Shown here one piece after another: positions 14,521 through 22,176 of a stretch of 22,395 nucleotides of DNA; position 1 is the stretch's first letter, and every line of letters begins with the position of its first letter. The position numbers and the translations under genes are program-made. The notes under the pieces are model-generated. The model had not been told where the DNA came from. It searched no databases and saw only the letters and a list, made by a program, of their open reading frames with translations. The stretch is from Candidatus Saccharimonadota bacterium (GTDB lineage Bacteria; Patescibacteria; Saccharimonadia; Saccharimonadales; Nanosyncoccaceae), in the NCBI GenBank assembly GCA_017429465.1, contig JAFROU010000053.1, forward strand, positions 1-22,395, in the 5' to 3' direction.

Positions 14521-15791
14521 TTTCTTTTAAATAGATTTGCAATCTCGTGATGGTATTGATAAACGATATAGATAATACCAATAGTAATTACAATTATTAG
14601 AGCGCCGATAGCGATAAAAGAATTCTGCTCTTCATAAGTGTTGGGTACTAGAGGGTAATCTGCGCCGGTATTTGAGACAATTTTTTTGCAACGATTAGTT
14701 GTTGGATTAAGCTCGTAGCCAGCGGGACAGGTTTTAGTAGTAGTGTTTTCGTATGATTTACAACGGCCAGTAAGTGGGTTGAGATACTTTCCTGCCGGAC
14801 AGATTTTAACTGGGTCTTCAATGATGGTGGCTTTAACGCAATTACCAGTTTCTTCATTAATAACTTTATTATCTGTGCAAGTGCGGTACTTTTGATAGTT
14901 GTTGGCTTCGCCTGGTGTCGGCAAATAGGTTTGCAACCACTGCTCTTTTCCCTCCTGATTGTAACCAAAATGAGCTATGGAGGTAGCTTTCTTTTGACCG
15001 TTATAAATAATTAGTTGATCAACTATGGTGCCGTCTGTATCGATGAGCTCAAGTTGATTTTCGGAAGTGGGATTTTTAGTCAAAGCAAAGTCAGTTAAAT
15101 AGCGTACAAAATAACCTTCTGCCATGGTAATGCCAGAAAGTGAGTAGGATTTGTTTTTGTAACGAATGCTGCAGCCATCCAATAGTATTTGCTCAGAAGT
15201 AGGATTGTAGAACTCAATAAACTGCTCTGATTGATAAGACTCATAGTAAGACAACACTTCTGAAAATTCTAAGCCCTTACACTGGCTAACAATTGGCGTT
15301 TCGTCTGGCTCTACCTTAAGCGATGGATTAAGTGGGTCAAAAGCAGGTATATAGTCAGTCTGGTGTTCAAAAGTACCAGTCTCAGTATTGCGAACAAGAG
15401 TTGTAGGACTTTTGCTATTAAAGGCAGCGTTACAACCTTCTTCATTATTCCAACAAATACTATCGATAATCTGGTCTTTATATACTAACTGCAATGGACC
15501 AGCTTTAAGTGCGAGCTGGGTGGAATATGTGGCGTCTGCCAGCTCTGAGGAGGAGGAGCTGGCGAGACGAAGGAGGAGATTTGGTCCGACCATCGAGCTA
15601 TCTGCAGGGAAAGCGTAGAGACTAATATTATTCCCTGACGTATTAGTATAGATAATCAGTAGGTCGGCAAGTGAAATAGGCGACTCATCGAGCTTTTCTA
15701 GTTCGATGAATTCGTTAGTGTTGGATTGGCCATCGACAGTGTATCCAGGATTGATGGCTTTAATGCGAATGTTCGGTGGATTATTTGGCAT
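14511..15791 (-). CDS. Lamin-tail-domain protein with Cys repeats and C-terminal membrane anchor
   Basis: The 426-residue product appears to hold two lamin tail (LTD) domains. The first is at about 5-160 (IRIKAINPG...NEFIELEK) and the second at about 170-300 (EFSEVLSYYESYQSEQFIEFYNPTSEQILLDG). Three Cys-bounded repeats follow at about 305-370 (CPAGKYLNPLTGRCK, CPAGYELNPTTNRCK and a diverged CTDNKVINEETGNCVK), then one membrane segment (about 391-411) and a basic tail. LTD domains in bacteria occur mostly in exported proteins, yet no signal peptide is seen. An in-frame stop upstream with no start codon in between excludes a longer N-terminus. A TATACT box ends six bases before the ATG. The gene is divergent from the flavoprotein gene. 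Function unknown; surface binding is a guess. Confidence 0.8.
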   Translation of the reverse strand: MPNNPPNIRIKAINPGYTVDGQSNTNEFIELEKLDESPISLADLLIIYTNTSGNNISLYAFPADSSMVGPNLLLRLASSSSSELADATYSTQLALKAGPLQLVYKDQIIDSICWNNEEGCNAAFNSKSPTTLVRNTETGTFEHQTDYIPAFDPLNPSLKVEPDETPIVSQCKGLEFSEVLSYYESYQSEQFIEFYNPTSEQILLDGCSIRYKNKSYSLSGITMAEGYFVRYLTDFALTKNPTSENQLELIDTDGTIVDQLIIYNGQKKATSIAHFGYNQEGKEQWLQTYLPTPGEANNYQKYRTCTDNKVINEETGNCVKATIIEDPVKICPAGKYLNPLTGRCKSYENTTTKTCPAGYELNPTTNRCKKIVSNTGADYPLVPNTYEEQNSFIAIGALIIVITIGIIYIVYQYHHEIANLFKRNKP

Positions 15792-15797
15792 GTCGCG

Positions 15798-15803
15798 AGT
15801 ATA
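15798..15803 (-). promoter_or_regulatory. -10 box of the lamin-tail protein gene
   Basis: The minus strand reads TATACT, six bases before the ATG at 15791. No TG extension and no clear -35 box are seen; the call rests on spacing shared with neighbouring genes. Confidence 0.4.
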
Positions 15804-15836
15804 AAATGGTTTTAAAAATAGTTACAACCATAAGTG

Positions 15837-15845
15837 TGTTATAAT
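15837..15845 (+). promoter_or_regulatory. Extended -10 promoter of the flavoprotein gene
   Basis: TGTTATAAT, a perfect extended -10, ends seven bases before the ATG at 15853, predicting a leaderless mRNA. Confidence 0.7.
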
Positions 15846-15852
15846 TATTTAT

Positions 15853-17229
15853 ATGGGGAAAAAGTTTGATTATGAGTATATTGTAATTGGTAGCGGACCA
15901 GCAGGTTCGGCAGCTGCTTTTATGGCCGCGGAAGCCGGAGTTAAAACCGCAATTGTTGAAGCCGATAAATGGGGTGGTACAAATCTAAATTATCGTGATG
16001 TGCCGGCGAAAACCGCTTTAAGTTTTTCTCATTCTTATGCCAGAGCTATTGAAAACGCCAAGACTGGATTATCTTCGGCAAACTTGCGCTATAATTATCC
16101 AACAGCCGTAAACTGGCAAAATACTGTTATTCGCAAGGCTGGTGGCAATAGTAAAAAAGATTTTGAAGAAGCCGGAATTACTTGTCTGCACGGTTATGCG
16201 CAATTTGTTAGTCCAACTGAAATAACAGTTGGTTCACAAACTATTCGTGGTGGCAGATTTCTACTAGCAACAGGTGCACACCTAGACACGAATGGTATTT
16301 CCGGTATTGAAAAAGTACAATGTTTGACGCCCGACCAGGCCTATAGTTTAAACCGTTTACCAAGGGCTGTGATGGTGGTTGGTGGTGGTTCAACTGGCTG
16401 TGAAATTGCGCAGTATTATGCTGAGCTAGGTGTTAAAGTGCTAATTGCAGAGATTGCTGGGCGCTTGTTGCCGCACGAAGATGAAGAGGTTGGCCAGGTT
16501 ATGGACCAGTTCTTCAATAAAAAGCTTGGAATTAAGGTTTTGACTGAATCGCGCGTGATTGGCGTTGAGCAAGATGCCGTAAGTAAGCGTGTGGTGTTTT
16601 TGAGAGATGGTCAAGAAAAGGCCGTAAGGGTAGATGCGATTGTACTCGCTACGGGTTCTCGTCCAAACTTAGATTTAGGTTTAGATAAGGCTGGAATAAA
16701 AGTTGATCGCTACGGATTAGTGGTAGACCGTACCTTACAAACTTCAGCACGTCACATTTGGGCGGCCGGTGATATCCTGGGTGGTGACAGTTCAACCGAA
16801 AAGGCAGCTTACGAAGGTGCTCTCGCAGCAGCAAATCTGCTCAACCGCTCGCGCAATTCGGTTAATCACACTGGTTTTGTAAGAGTAACTGATACCTTTC
16901 CGCAGATTGCAACAGTTGGCGTGACTGAGGATGATTGTTTGAAACGAGACCACAAATTTAAAAAGGTGGTTGTTTCCCTTTCAACTGTAATGGTTTCGAA
17001 TATTGAAGACTTTAAGGGTGGTTTCGTAAAATTATTAGCTGATCGCCAAGGAAAAATCTTAGGGGCAACCGTGATGGCTCCTAATGCTGATTTAATTATT
17101 CAAGAGATAGCTCTCGCAATGCGACACGATTTAACAGTGGTAGAAATAGCGAGCACTCCTCATGTTGCTTCTAGCTGGAGCGATATCATTAAGGTGGCTG
17201 CCAGAAAACTAGCGAAAACGATAAAATAG
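15853..17229 (+). CDS. Class I pyridine nucleotide-disulfide oxidoreductase homologue lacking the redox cysteines
   Basis: Flavoprotein of the dihydrolipoamide dehydrogenase, glutathione reductase and mercuric reductase family, 458 residues, full length. FAD binding is intact (IGSGPAGSAAA at 12-22 and WAAGDI at 303-308), as is the NAD(P) fold (VVGGGSTGCEIA at 175-186) and the dimerisation domain (342-458). The catalytic parts are changed. In the usual GGTCxxxGCxPSK motif, both cysteines are replaced (N44 and D49 in WGGTNLNYRDVPAK). In the C-terminal HxHPTxSE motif the sequence is HVASSWSD, with the base His replaced by Ala439 and Glu by Asp444. It cannot do disulfide chemistry by the known mechanism but may still oxidise NAD(P)H. 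No pyruvate dehydrogenase or lipoate genes are nearby. Confidence 0.85.
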   Translation: MGKKFDYEYIVIGSGPAGSAAAFMAAEAGVKTAIVEADKWGGTNLNYRDVPAKTALSFSHSYARAIENAKTGLSSANLRYNYPTAVNWQNTVIRKAGGNSKKDFEEAGITCLHGYAQFVSPTEITVGSQTIRGGRFLLATGAHLDTNGISGIEKVQCLTPDQAYSLNRLPRAVMVVGGGSTGCEIAQYYAELGVKVLIAEIAGRLLPHEDEEVGQVMDQFFNKKLGIKVLTESRVIGVEQDAVSKRVVFLRDGQEKAVRVDAIVLATGSRPNLDLGLDKAGIKVDRYGLVVDRTLQTSARHIWAAGDILGGDSSTEKAAYEGALAAANLLNRSRNSVNHTGFVRVTDTFPQIATVGVTEDDCLKRDHKFKKVVVSLSTVMVSNIEDFKGGFVKLLADRQGKILGATVMAPNADLIIQEIALAMRHDLTVVEIASTPHVASSWSDIIKVAARKLAKTIK

Positions 17230-17232
17230 CTC

Positions 17233-17261
17233 TTGAATAATGCTTACGTTTCTGTTACGAT
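17233..17261 (+). promoter_or_regulatory. Promoter of the exported protein gene pair
   Basis: TTGAAT (17233-17238), 17 bases, TACGAT (17256-17261) with a TG one base ahead of the -10. The leader of about 40 bases includes the GAAGG site of the next gene. Confidence 0.6.
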
Positions 17262-17306
17262 AGTGGTGTAAATAGGTCAAAAAATTAACAATCTACGAAG
17301 GTAATT

Positions 17307-17870
17307 GTGAAAAAATTAGCATTAAAAATCTTAGCACTAACTGGAGTTATTGTTGGTGGATCCGTTTTATTGTTGCCTTTATCAACTTACGCCGATAATA
17401 CGGCTAATGTGACCGTTAATGTCACTGTGGCTGCCACTATCAGTTTGGAACTTAATACAAATAGCGTCTCTAGCTCTTCCCTAACTACCAATGGCACCGT
17501 AATAGGCACTGACTCAAACGGTTTTTATACGACTGCTACTGTGACTACTAACAGTTCTACTGGCTACACCTTGACTTTGATCGATAATGATACTAATAAC
17601 GCTCTAGTTTCATCTGCTACTAATAACATCCCAGCAACTGCATCTACTACTATTACAGCTGGTACCTCAGCTTGGGGATACCGAGTTGGCTCTAATACAA
17701 ATTGGTTGGCGGTGCCTATTAGCACTGGTGCGGCTGCAACAATTGCTTCGTCTAATTCTTATTCTAGTTCAGCTCAAGCTACCAAGATTTATTATGGCGT
17801 GGCTTCTTCAAGTAGCCAGGCAGCTGGTACTTATACTGATACTGTGGTCTATACAGCTACAGTGAGATAA
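17307..17870 (+). CDS. Exported Ser/Thr/Asn-rich surface protein, WxL-like
   Basis: The 187-residue product has a clear signal peptide (MKKLALKILALTG..., ending near STYA-DN at about 29). The mature part is almost free of charge, rich in Thr, Ser, Asn and Ala, and predicted all-beta (NVTVNVTVAATISLEL...). The composition and the repeated VTVN, TATV strand pattern resemble small WxL-type surface proteins of Firmicutes, but I see no convincing W-x-L motif pair (only AWGY and NWLAV), so the family call is tentative. GAAGG lies five bases before the GTG start. The next gene encodes a DUF916-like membrane protein, the usual partner of WxL proteins, which supports the reading. Confidence 0.75.
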   Translation: MKKLALKILALTGVIVGGSVLLLPLSTYADNTANVTVNVTVAATISLELNTNSVSSSSLTTNGTVIGTDSNGFYTTATVTTNSSTGYTLTLIDNDTNNALVSSATNNIPATASTTITAGTSAWGYRVGSNTNWLAVPISTGAAATIASSNSYSSSAQATKIYYGVASSSSQAAGTYTDTVVYTATVR

Positions 17871-17895
17871 CAAAAACCCTCGTGGTTGCTTTTTT
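17871..17895 (+). terminator. Weak terminator between the exported gene pair
   Basis: AACC and GGTT form a short stem (loop CTCGT), followed by GC and six T. Flanking A and T runs can extend the stem. It may reduce, not block, read-through, giving more of the first protein than of the second. Confidence 0.45.
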
Positions 17896-17938
17896 GTGCT
17901 CTATAAGATAAGATAGGATTATAAAGTGGAGAGATAGA

Positions 17939-18853
17939 GTGCGCTTGAAATGCTTGTTAGGTCTAGTTTTAACTATTGTTACCGGTTTGTTTTTGAGTAA
18001 TCAGGTATTTGCTGAGGACCATTTGATTATTCAGATTACCCCTGCTACTCAACGAATTGAAATGGATCCGGGGAAATCGTATTCTGGATATTTCATTCTC
18101 CAAAACACTGGCAACATCGATTATTCTTATGAACTAGCTGCGGTGCCATACATTATTAATGATGATAATTATGATAATCCAGATTTTGTAGTTGAGCATG
18201 CCTCAACTTTTACTCAAATATATAAGTGGGTATCGTTTGAAGAAAAAGTTGGGAGAATAACGGTCGGTGGACGAAAAAGGATTAATTATTTGATTAAAGT
18301 GCCGGAGGATGTCCCAGCGGGAGGCCAATATTGCGCTTTAATGGTCCAGGCCATTAACGAAGATAAGGGTGAAAAATTTGTGCAGGCAGTGGGCAGGGTC
18401 GGATTATTACTTTATGCGCAAGTTTCCGGTGAGACACGTGAAGAGGGAGAAATTACAGATGTAAATATACGTAATTGGTATATTAATTCCCCAATCACTA
18501 CTAGTTACACGGCAAAGAACACTGGTAATATTGACTATACAGCTGGAGTTAAACTGGAGATATCTAATTTAATCACTGGCAAAAAAGTTTATGAAAATAA
18601 CGAAAAAAATGATGAGAGAGTCGTTTTGCCTGTTTCATCTCGTTATAATACTCTTACTTGGGATAACACGCCAAAGCTAGGTATCTTTAAGGTAAAAATG
18701 ACGGTGAGCGTTCTGGATGAAGTAAAGACAGTAGAAAAGATTGTGTTTGTTAGTCCTCTTTGGTTTTTGCTTTTAGTCGCTTTCTTGTTTGCACTGGCCA
18801 TCGTTTTGATTATGATTAAGCATAAGAGTCGCAAGAAAGAATTTATTGATTAA
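17939..18853 (+). CDS. DUF916-like exported protein with C-terminal membrane anchor
   Basis: The 304-residue product has a signal peptide (about 1-25, ending QVFA-ED), a beta-rich region in two parts (about 28-160 and 165-270), one membrane segment (about 275-296) and a basic tail KHKSRKKEFID. Blocks such as ITPATQRIEMDPGKSYSGYFILQNTGN, VPEDVPAGGQYCALMVQ and TTSYTAKNTGNIDYTAGVKLEI are typical of the DUF916 (WxL-interacting) type, in which two Ig-like domains precede a C-terminal anchor. GGAGAG lies a few bases before the GTG. Likely job: holding the partner at 17307-17870 on the cell surface (inference). Confidence 0.8.
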   Translation: MRLKCLLGLVLTIVTGLFLSNQVFAEDHLIIQITPATQRIEMDPGKSYSGYFILQNTGNIDYSYELAAVPYIINDDNYDNPDFVVEHASTFTQIYKWVSFEEKVGRITVGGRKRINYLIKVPEDVPAGGQYCALMVQAINEDKGEKFVQAVGRVGLLLYAQVSGETREEGEITDVNIRNWYINSPITTSYTAKNTGNIDYTAGVKLEISNLITGKKVYENNEKNDERVVLPVSSRYNTLTWDNTPKLGIFKVKMTVSVLDEVKTVEKIVFVSPLWFLLLVAFLFALAIVLIMIKHKSRKKEFID

Positions 18854-18895
18854 AAAATGACGCCACAATTGGGGGGGCAATTATGACGTCATTTT
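18854..18895. terminator. Bidirectional terminator, DUF916-like gene and initiator tRNA
   Basis: AAAATGACG pairs with CGTCATTTT; an inner AATTG/CAATT stem closes a loop of six G. On the minus strand it begins at the tRNA CCA end and is followed by a T run (to 18852), a good tRNA terminator. On the plus strand the T run is short. Confidence 0.8.
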
Positions 18896-18971
18896 GGTGG
18901 CGGGGGTTGGATTTGAACCAACGACCTTTTGGTTATGAGCCAAACGAGCTACCAGGCTGCTCTACCCCGCG
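18895..18971 (-). tRNA. Initiator tRNA-fMet(CAU)
   Basis: 77-base cloverleaf with encoded CCA. The anticodon loop is CTCATAA (CAU). The 1-72 position is unpaired (C1 against C72), which marks an initiator, and the D arm GAGCAGCCTGGTAGCTC is identical to the E. coli initiator. The anticodon stem is TTTGG/CCAAA, so only two of the usual three G-C pairs next to the loop are present; pair 29-41 is U-A. Confidence 0.96.
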
Positions 18972-18997
18972 ATAGCATCCTTAATAAAGGTATGCTT

Positions 18998-19026
18998 ATT
19001 ATACATCGTGGGGAGTATTTTGTCAA
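18998..19026 (-). promoter_or_regulatory. Consensus promoter of initiator tRNA
   Basis: On the minus strand TTGACA (19021-19026), exactly 17 bases, TATAAT (18998-19003): a perfect sigma70 consensus. It overlaps the stop codon of the pilin-like gene upstream. Transcription should start about 20 bases before the tRNA. Confidence 0.9.
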
Positions 19027-20330
19027 TTATTAATGAATCCAGAGTTTGGACAAGTACCGTTTTCGGTCCAGCAATTACGAGTTACCCAGAAATTCTTGTT
19101 AAGGGTATCCTCGCCTTCGCCACCGAGCTGGACGGCGAATTGTGGGTATGGGAAGTAGATATCGGCAAGTTCAACACGCGTTTCGACGCGGCGATAGAGG
19201 TCGTTAGCACGACCGGTGGAATCAACTGCGATTTGCACACCGGTAAAGTCGGTAGTGTTATTGCAGTTATTATCGGTACAAAGACTAACTGAGAAATCTG
19301 TGGTTGGTTGGCTGTATGGCAAAGTAATAACTAAGTAATTAAGATCAGAAGTATAGTTTGGATTAGCTGCAGAGCCATTCATGAGAGCCTTTGGAAATCT
19401 AAGGACTACATTACAGGCAAACTCTTTATCACTGTTGGCTGGGCAGTTAACGGCAAATAACGCGTTGCCATTGGAATTGTCGCCATTCTTTGGTGTTTTA
19501 TCATTACTGGCAATAAAGTGTTTGCCTTCAATAACGGTCTTTCCCTCTCCATTATGCGGAACTAGGAAGACAGTACCACGATCAGTGGCGTTGCTAGAGC
19601 TAACATCTGATTCTGCTAGGTAGAATTTTTGTCCAGCTTGAATCAACTGAACTGAGATGGTTGGTGGAGTAGCAGCATTTGAGTTATTAAGTGAGTTGAA
19701 CCCGTCTTTGTTGGCATAATTATAAGAAGTACCATTATTAGAGGAATACCAGCCTAGCTTTACGCCCGTGACGTTAACACCCGGATCAGTTTTTAGTGGA
19801 ATAATACGAACGGTGTTTTGATAGCCAAGATAAGAACGATAATCTTCAGTTCGGTCAGTAACTTTAACGCAGGTGTAAGCCTGATACATATTGTTATTTG
19901 CGTCAGAATCACCAGTTTCCTCGATTACAACTTCACCATGATTGCCGTTGGTGCCATTTCGTCCGAGCATTGCGCTAACTGTGTCGCAGCTGATTTTATT
20001 CTCTGAACTTTGACCATAATTATTGTAAAGCCAGATGATTTCGCCACAGGAGAGATTGCCATCGTCTGTAAGCCCGCTAGCTGCTGTTTGGCCTTGCGCC
20101 ACACAGTCGTAATACTTTATCATTGCCGCCTTAGCATCTTCTACGCCCGCAAGTGCCGAATCATAGGCAGACTGAGAGAGGTCATCATTTGAAGTTTTTG
20201 ACACTTCCGAAAGAATGATGCGAATAAAGCTAAGCGTAATGATGCCAAGAAGGATTGACGCAAAAATCACTACGTAAAGTGATGCGACACCACGTTTAGT
20301 CTTAGGTTTAGATGTTGTTGCTCTCTTCAT
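19023..20330 (-). CDS. PilX-like type IV pilus minor component
   Basis: The 435-residue product begins with a basic stretch (KPKTKRG) and one hydrophobic helix (about 15-37, VASLYVVIFASILLGIITLSFIRII), followed by a Ser- and Asp-containing helix (SQSAYDSALAGVEDAKAAMIKYYDC) typical of PilX/GspK-like proteins. A large extracellular domain with about ten cysteines and many Asn and Thr follows, probably disulfide-bonded. It lacks the GFTLVE processing motif and the Glu at +5 of its neighbours, as many PilX/GspK-type proteins do. AGGAG lies nine bases before the ATG. It overlaps the gene upstream by 23 bases and is the last gene of the pilus operon. Confidence 0.75.
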   Translation of the reverse strand: MKRATTSKPKTKRGVASLYVVIFASILLGIITLSFIRIILSEVSKTSNDDLSQSAYDSALAGVEDAKAAMIKYYDCVAQGQTAASGLTDDGNLSCGEIIWLYNNYGQSSENKISCDTVSAMLGRNGTNGNHGEVVIEETGDSDANNNMYQAYTCVKVTDRTEDYRSYLGYQNTVRIIPLKTDPGVNVTGVKLGWYSSNNGTSYNYANKDGFNSLNNSNAATPPTISVQLIQAGQKFYLAESDVSSSNATDRGTVFLVPHNGEGKTVIEGKHFIASNDKTPKNGDNSNGNALFAVNCPANSDKEFACNVVLRFPKALMNGSAANPNYTSDLNYLVITLPYSQPTTDFSVSLCTDNNCNNTTDFTGVQIAVDSTGRANDLYRRVETRVELADIYFPYPQFAVQLGGEGEDTLNKNFWVTRNCWTENGTCPNSGFINN

Positions 20331-21207
20331 TATTTTGTTCTCCTATCGCGCGAGCTGCGAAATTAAATTTGTTGATGGCACAATAATAAAAATCTGTATC
20401 GATACCTTGCGGCATGATGCAGTAATCACCTTGAGCGGCAATATTGATACCACCGCTGATGGTCGCTAAGGTAAAGGTTGCTGGATAAAAGATTTGCTTA
20501 CTGGTATTATTTTGGGCTGGTGGGTAAGCTTTGAAATCAAAGATTGCTAGGTTATTGTAGCCGTCTTTATTGAGAAGCTCATATGGTTCAGCTGAAAGGC
20601 TATATCTTGATTGCGTAGTGTCATAAGCAGAGGTAAAGGTAAACTCGTAACTGCTGTTGACTTGGGATGCACAAATATAGCGTGAAGGATCGGCTACACG
20701 AAGCAGACGGAAGTTATTAATGGTTTTAGTAACGCCATTATAGGTATATTTTAGACTAGCAGCTGGAGCGGATGTTTGATAATCTTCTTTGTTAAAGAGG
20801 TACCCGGTATTCCAAACATAAGAATAATAGCCAGTGCAAAAGGCGCCAGAGATTGGCACGTTTACAGATGGCGCCCCGCCAATTGAAACATTGGCAGTGC
20901 GTTGATGGTAGACATACTTATAGCCTTCGTCGGCGATACACTTGTTATAAGCTACGGTATTGTAATTATAAAATTCGATACAGGATGATGTTAAATCTTT
21001 AGTTGGAGCGGAAGCGATAGAGGTGGTAAAACTATCAATTAATTCGCGTCCGGTTGAGTTGATGTATTTTAGGGCTAAGCCTTTATTATACATGTTAATA
21101 ATATTAATGATGATGAGCGCTAGGGTGACGAGCAAAATTGAAAGAAAGGCAGTGGCGATTGAGAGCTCTACTAACGTAAAGCCTTTACGGTTAGTTAGTT
21201 TTTGCAT
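20308..21207 (-). CDS. Type IV prepilin-like protein (PilW/PulJ type)
   Basis: The N-terminus MQKLTNRKGFTLVELS is a canonical class III signal: prepilin peptidase should cut after Gly9 and methylate Phe10, with Glu at +5 of the mature protein. A hydrophobic helix (about 10-36) and a roughly 260-residue globular domain with several cysteines follow; the length suits a PilW/PulJ-type minor pilin. AAGGAGAGG precedes the ATG. The gene starts inside the end of the upstream pilin gene (13-base overlap), so the three genes form one coupled operon. Confidence 0.88.
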   Translation of the reverse strand: MQKLTNRKGFTLVELSIATAFLSILLVTLALIIINIINMYNKGLALKYINSTGRELIDSFTTSIASAPTKDLTSSCIEFYNYNTVAYNKCIADEGYKYVYHQRTANVSIGGAPSVNVPISGAFCTGYYSYVWNTGYLFNKEDYQTSAPAASLKYTYNGVTKTINNFRLLRVADPSRYICASQVNSSYEFTFTSAYDTTQSRYSLSAEPYELLNKDGYNNLAIFDFKAYPPAQNNTSKQIFYPATFTLATISGGINIAAQGDYCIMPQGIDTDFYYCAINKFNFAARAIGEQNNEESNNI

Positions 21208-22175
21208 CGTGCCTCTCCTTCCACATCTAGATCAATTAACTCAACTGCGTTTTGGCCATGACCATCTTTTTTGATACGCACCTCGCGACGGCGGTTGCCA
21301 ACAGCTGAGGCATCAGCCGAATCAATACAAAGCGAGAGATCTTCTGCTTTGAAACGATTCTCAGAGAGGAATTTCATGAGTGAAGCATTCATATTCTTGG
21401 CTTGATTTTGAGCACCAGACATATTTGTACAACTAACTAACGAGGTGTCAATTAATAGTAGCTGTTGAATATTCATAGATATTGGACTAAACGTGGAGGT
21501 TTTATTGCCGGTAACATAGGTGTGAACCGTACCAGAGGCTGGCGAGCGAATAATGAGAATCGCTCCCTTAAATAATAGATCCTTGTCAACATCTTCTACC
21601 TGGGCTAACCATTGTAGATTATGAAATTCTCCAGTGCCAGTGGTAGCATATTTACAAGTGTCCTTTCCTTCTAGCTTTCTGACTGATACAACGTCGGCTT
21701 TAACGTAGGCGAGGGCTTCAAGCGTACTCATATCGTTGAGCTCTGAGGTGTGTTCGACCGCACGACCAACAACATCATAAGTATGAACCGTGTATTCACT
21801 CGTCATATTTTCGCCAAAGGTAATTAATTTACCATAGATGGCACAACGTGAACGACCTAAATCTTTTAGTGGATCATTGACGTCAGTTCTGATGCGCCCA
21901 CCAATATCAGCAGCGTCTGCGATTGAGCAGTAATCATTCTGCCCTAGATAGAACATACGCTCATTTTGGACGTTGACTGTTTCAGAGTAGACGCCGCGCA
22001 AGAATTCTGCGAAGTCATTAATTGTATCATTGTAGCGTTGGCGATTAATAGTTGGGCCAGTGGTAGCCATAAAAGCAACTACAATAAACATCGTAATGCC
22101 TAGAAATAGGCTTATCTCGACTAAAGTATAACCACGTTTATGTTCTTTTTTGAACAGTTTTTTTGCCCACTTCAT
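21195..22175 (-). CDS. Type IV prepilin-like protein
   Basis: Basic leader of 15 residues (MKWAKKLFKKEHKRG), then YTLVEISLFLGITMFIVVAF, giving a prepilin cut after Gly15, Tyr at +1 and Glu at +5. The 326-residue product is much larger than a major pilin, with a helix (about 45-75) and a Cys-containing head domain, as in minor pilins or pseudopilins that cap the fibre. The ATG follows the previous stop by one base (TAATATG) and has no ribosome binding site, so it depends on translation of the upstream gene. Confidence 0.85.
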   Translation of the reverse strand: MKWAKKLFKKEHKRGYTLVEISLFLGITMFIVVAFMATTGPTINRQRYNDTINDFAEFLRGVYSETVNVQNERMFYLGQNDYCSIADAADIGGRIRTDVNDPLKDLGRSRCAIYGKLITFGENMTSEYTVHTYDVVGRAVEHTSELNDMSTLEALAYVKADVVSVRKLEGKDTCKYATTGTGEFHNLQWLAQVEDVDKDLLFKGAILIIRSPASGTVHTYVTGNKTSTFSPISMNIQQLLLIDTSLVSCTNMSGAQNQAKNMNASLMKFLSENRFKAEDLSLCIDSADASAVGNRRREVRIKKDGHGQNAVELIDLDVEGEARCKN

Positions 22176-22176
22176 A

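Noticed and set aside
15540..15585. Purine-rich run with repeated GAGGAG
   Set aside because: It is the complement of a Ser/Leu-rich stretch (LLLRLASSSSSELA) in the lamin-tail protein; simple codon repetition explains it.
18871..18877. Run of seven G
   Set aside because: It is the loop region of the terminator between the DUF916-like gene and the initiator tRNA, not a separate element; its length could also be a sequencing artefact.
18975..18995. Small hairpin (GCATCC with GGTATGC) upstream of the initiator tRNA
   Set aside because: The stem is imperfect with no T run; it lies in the short tRNA leader and may be only a processing feature.
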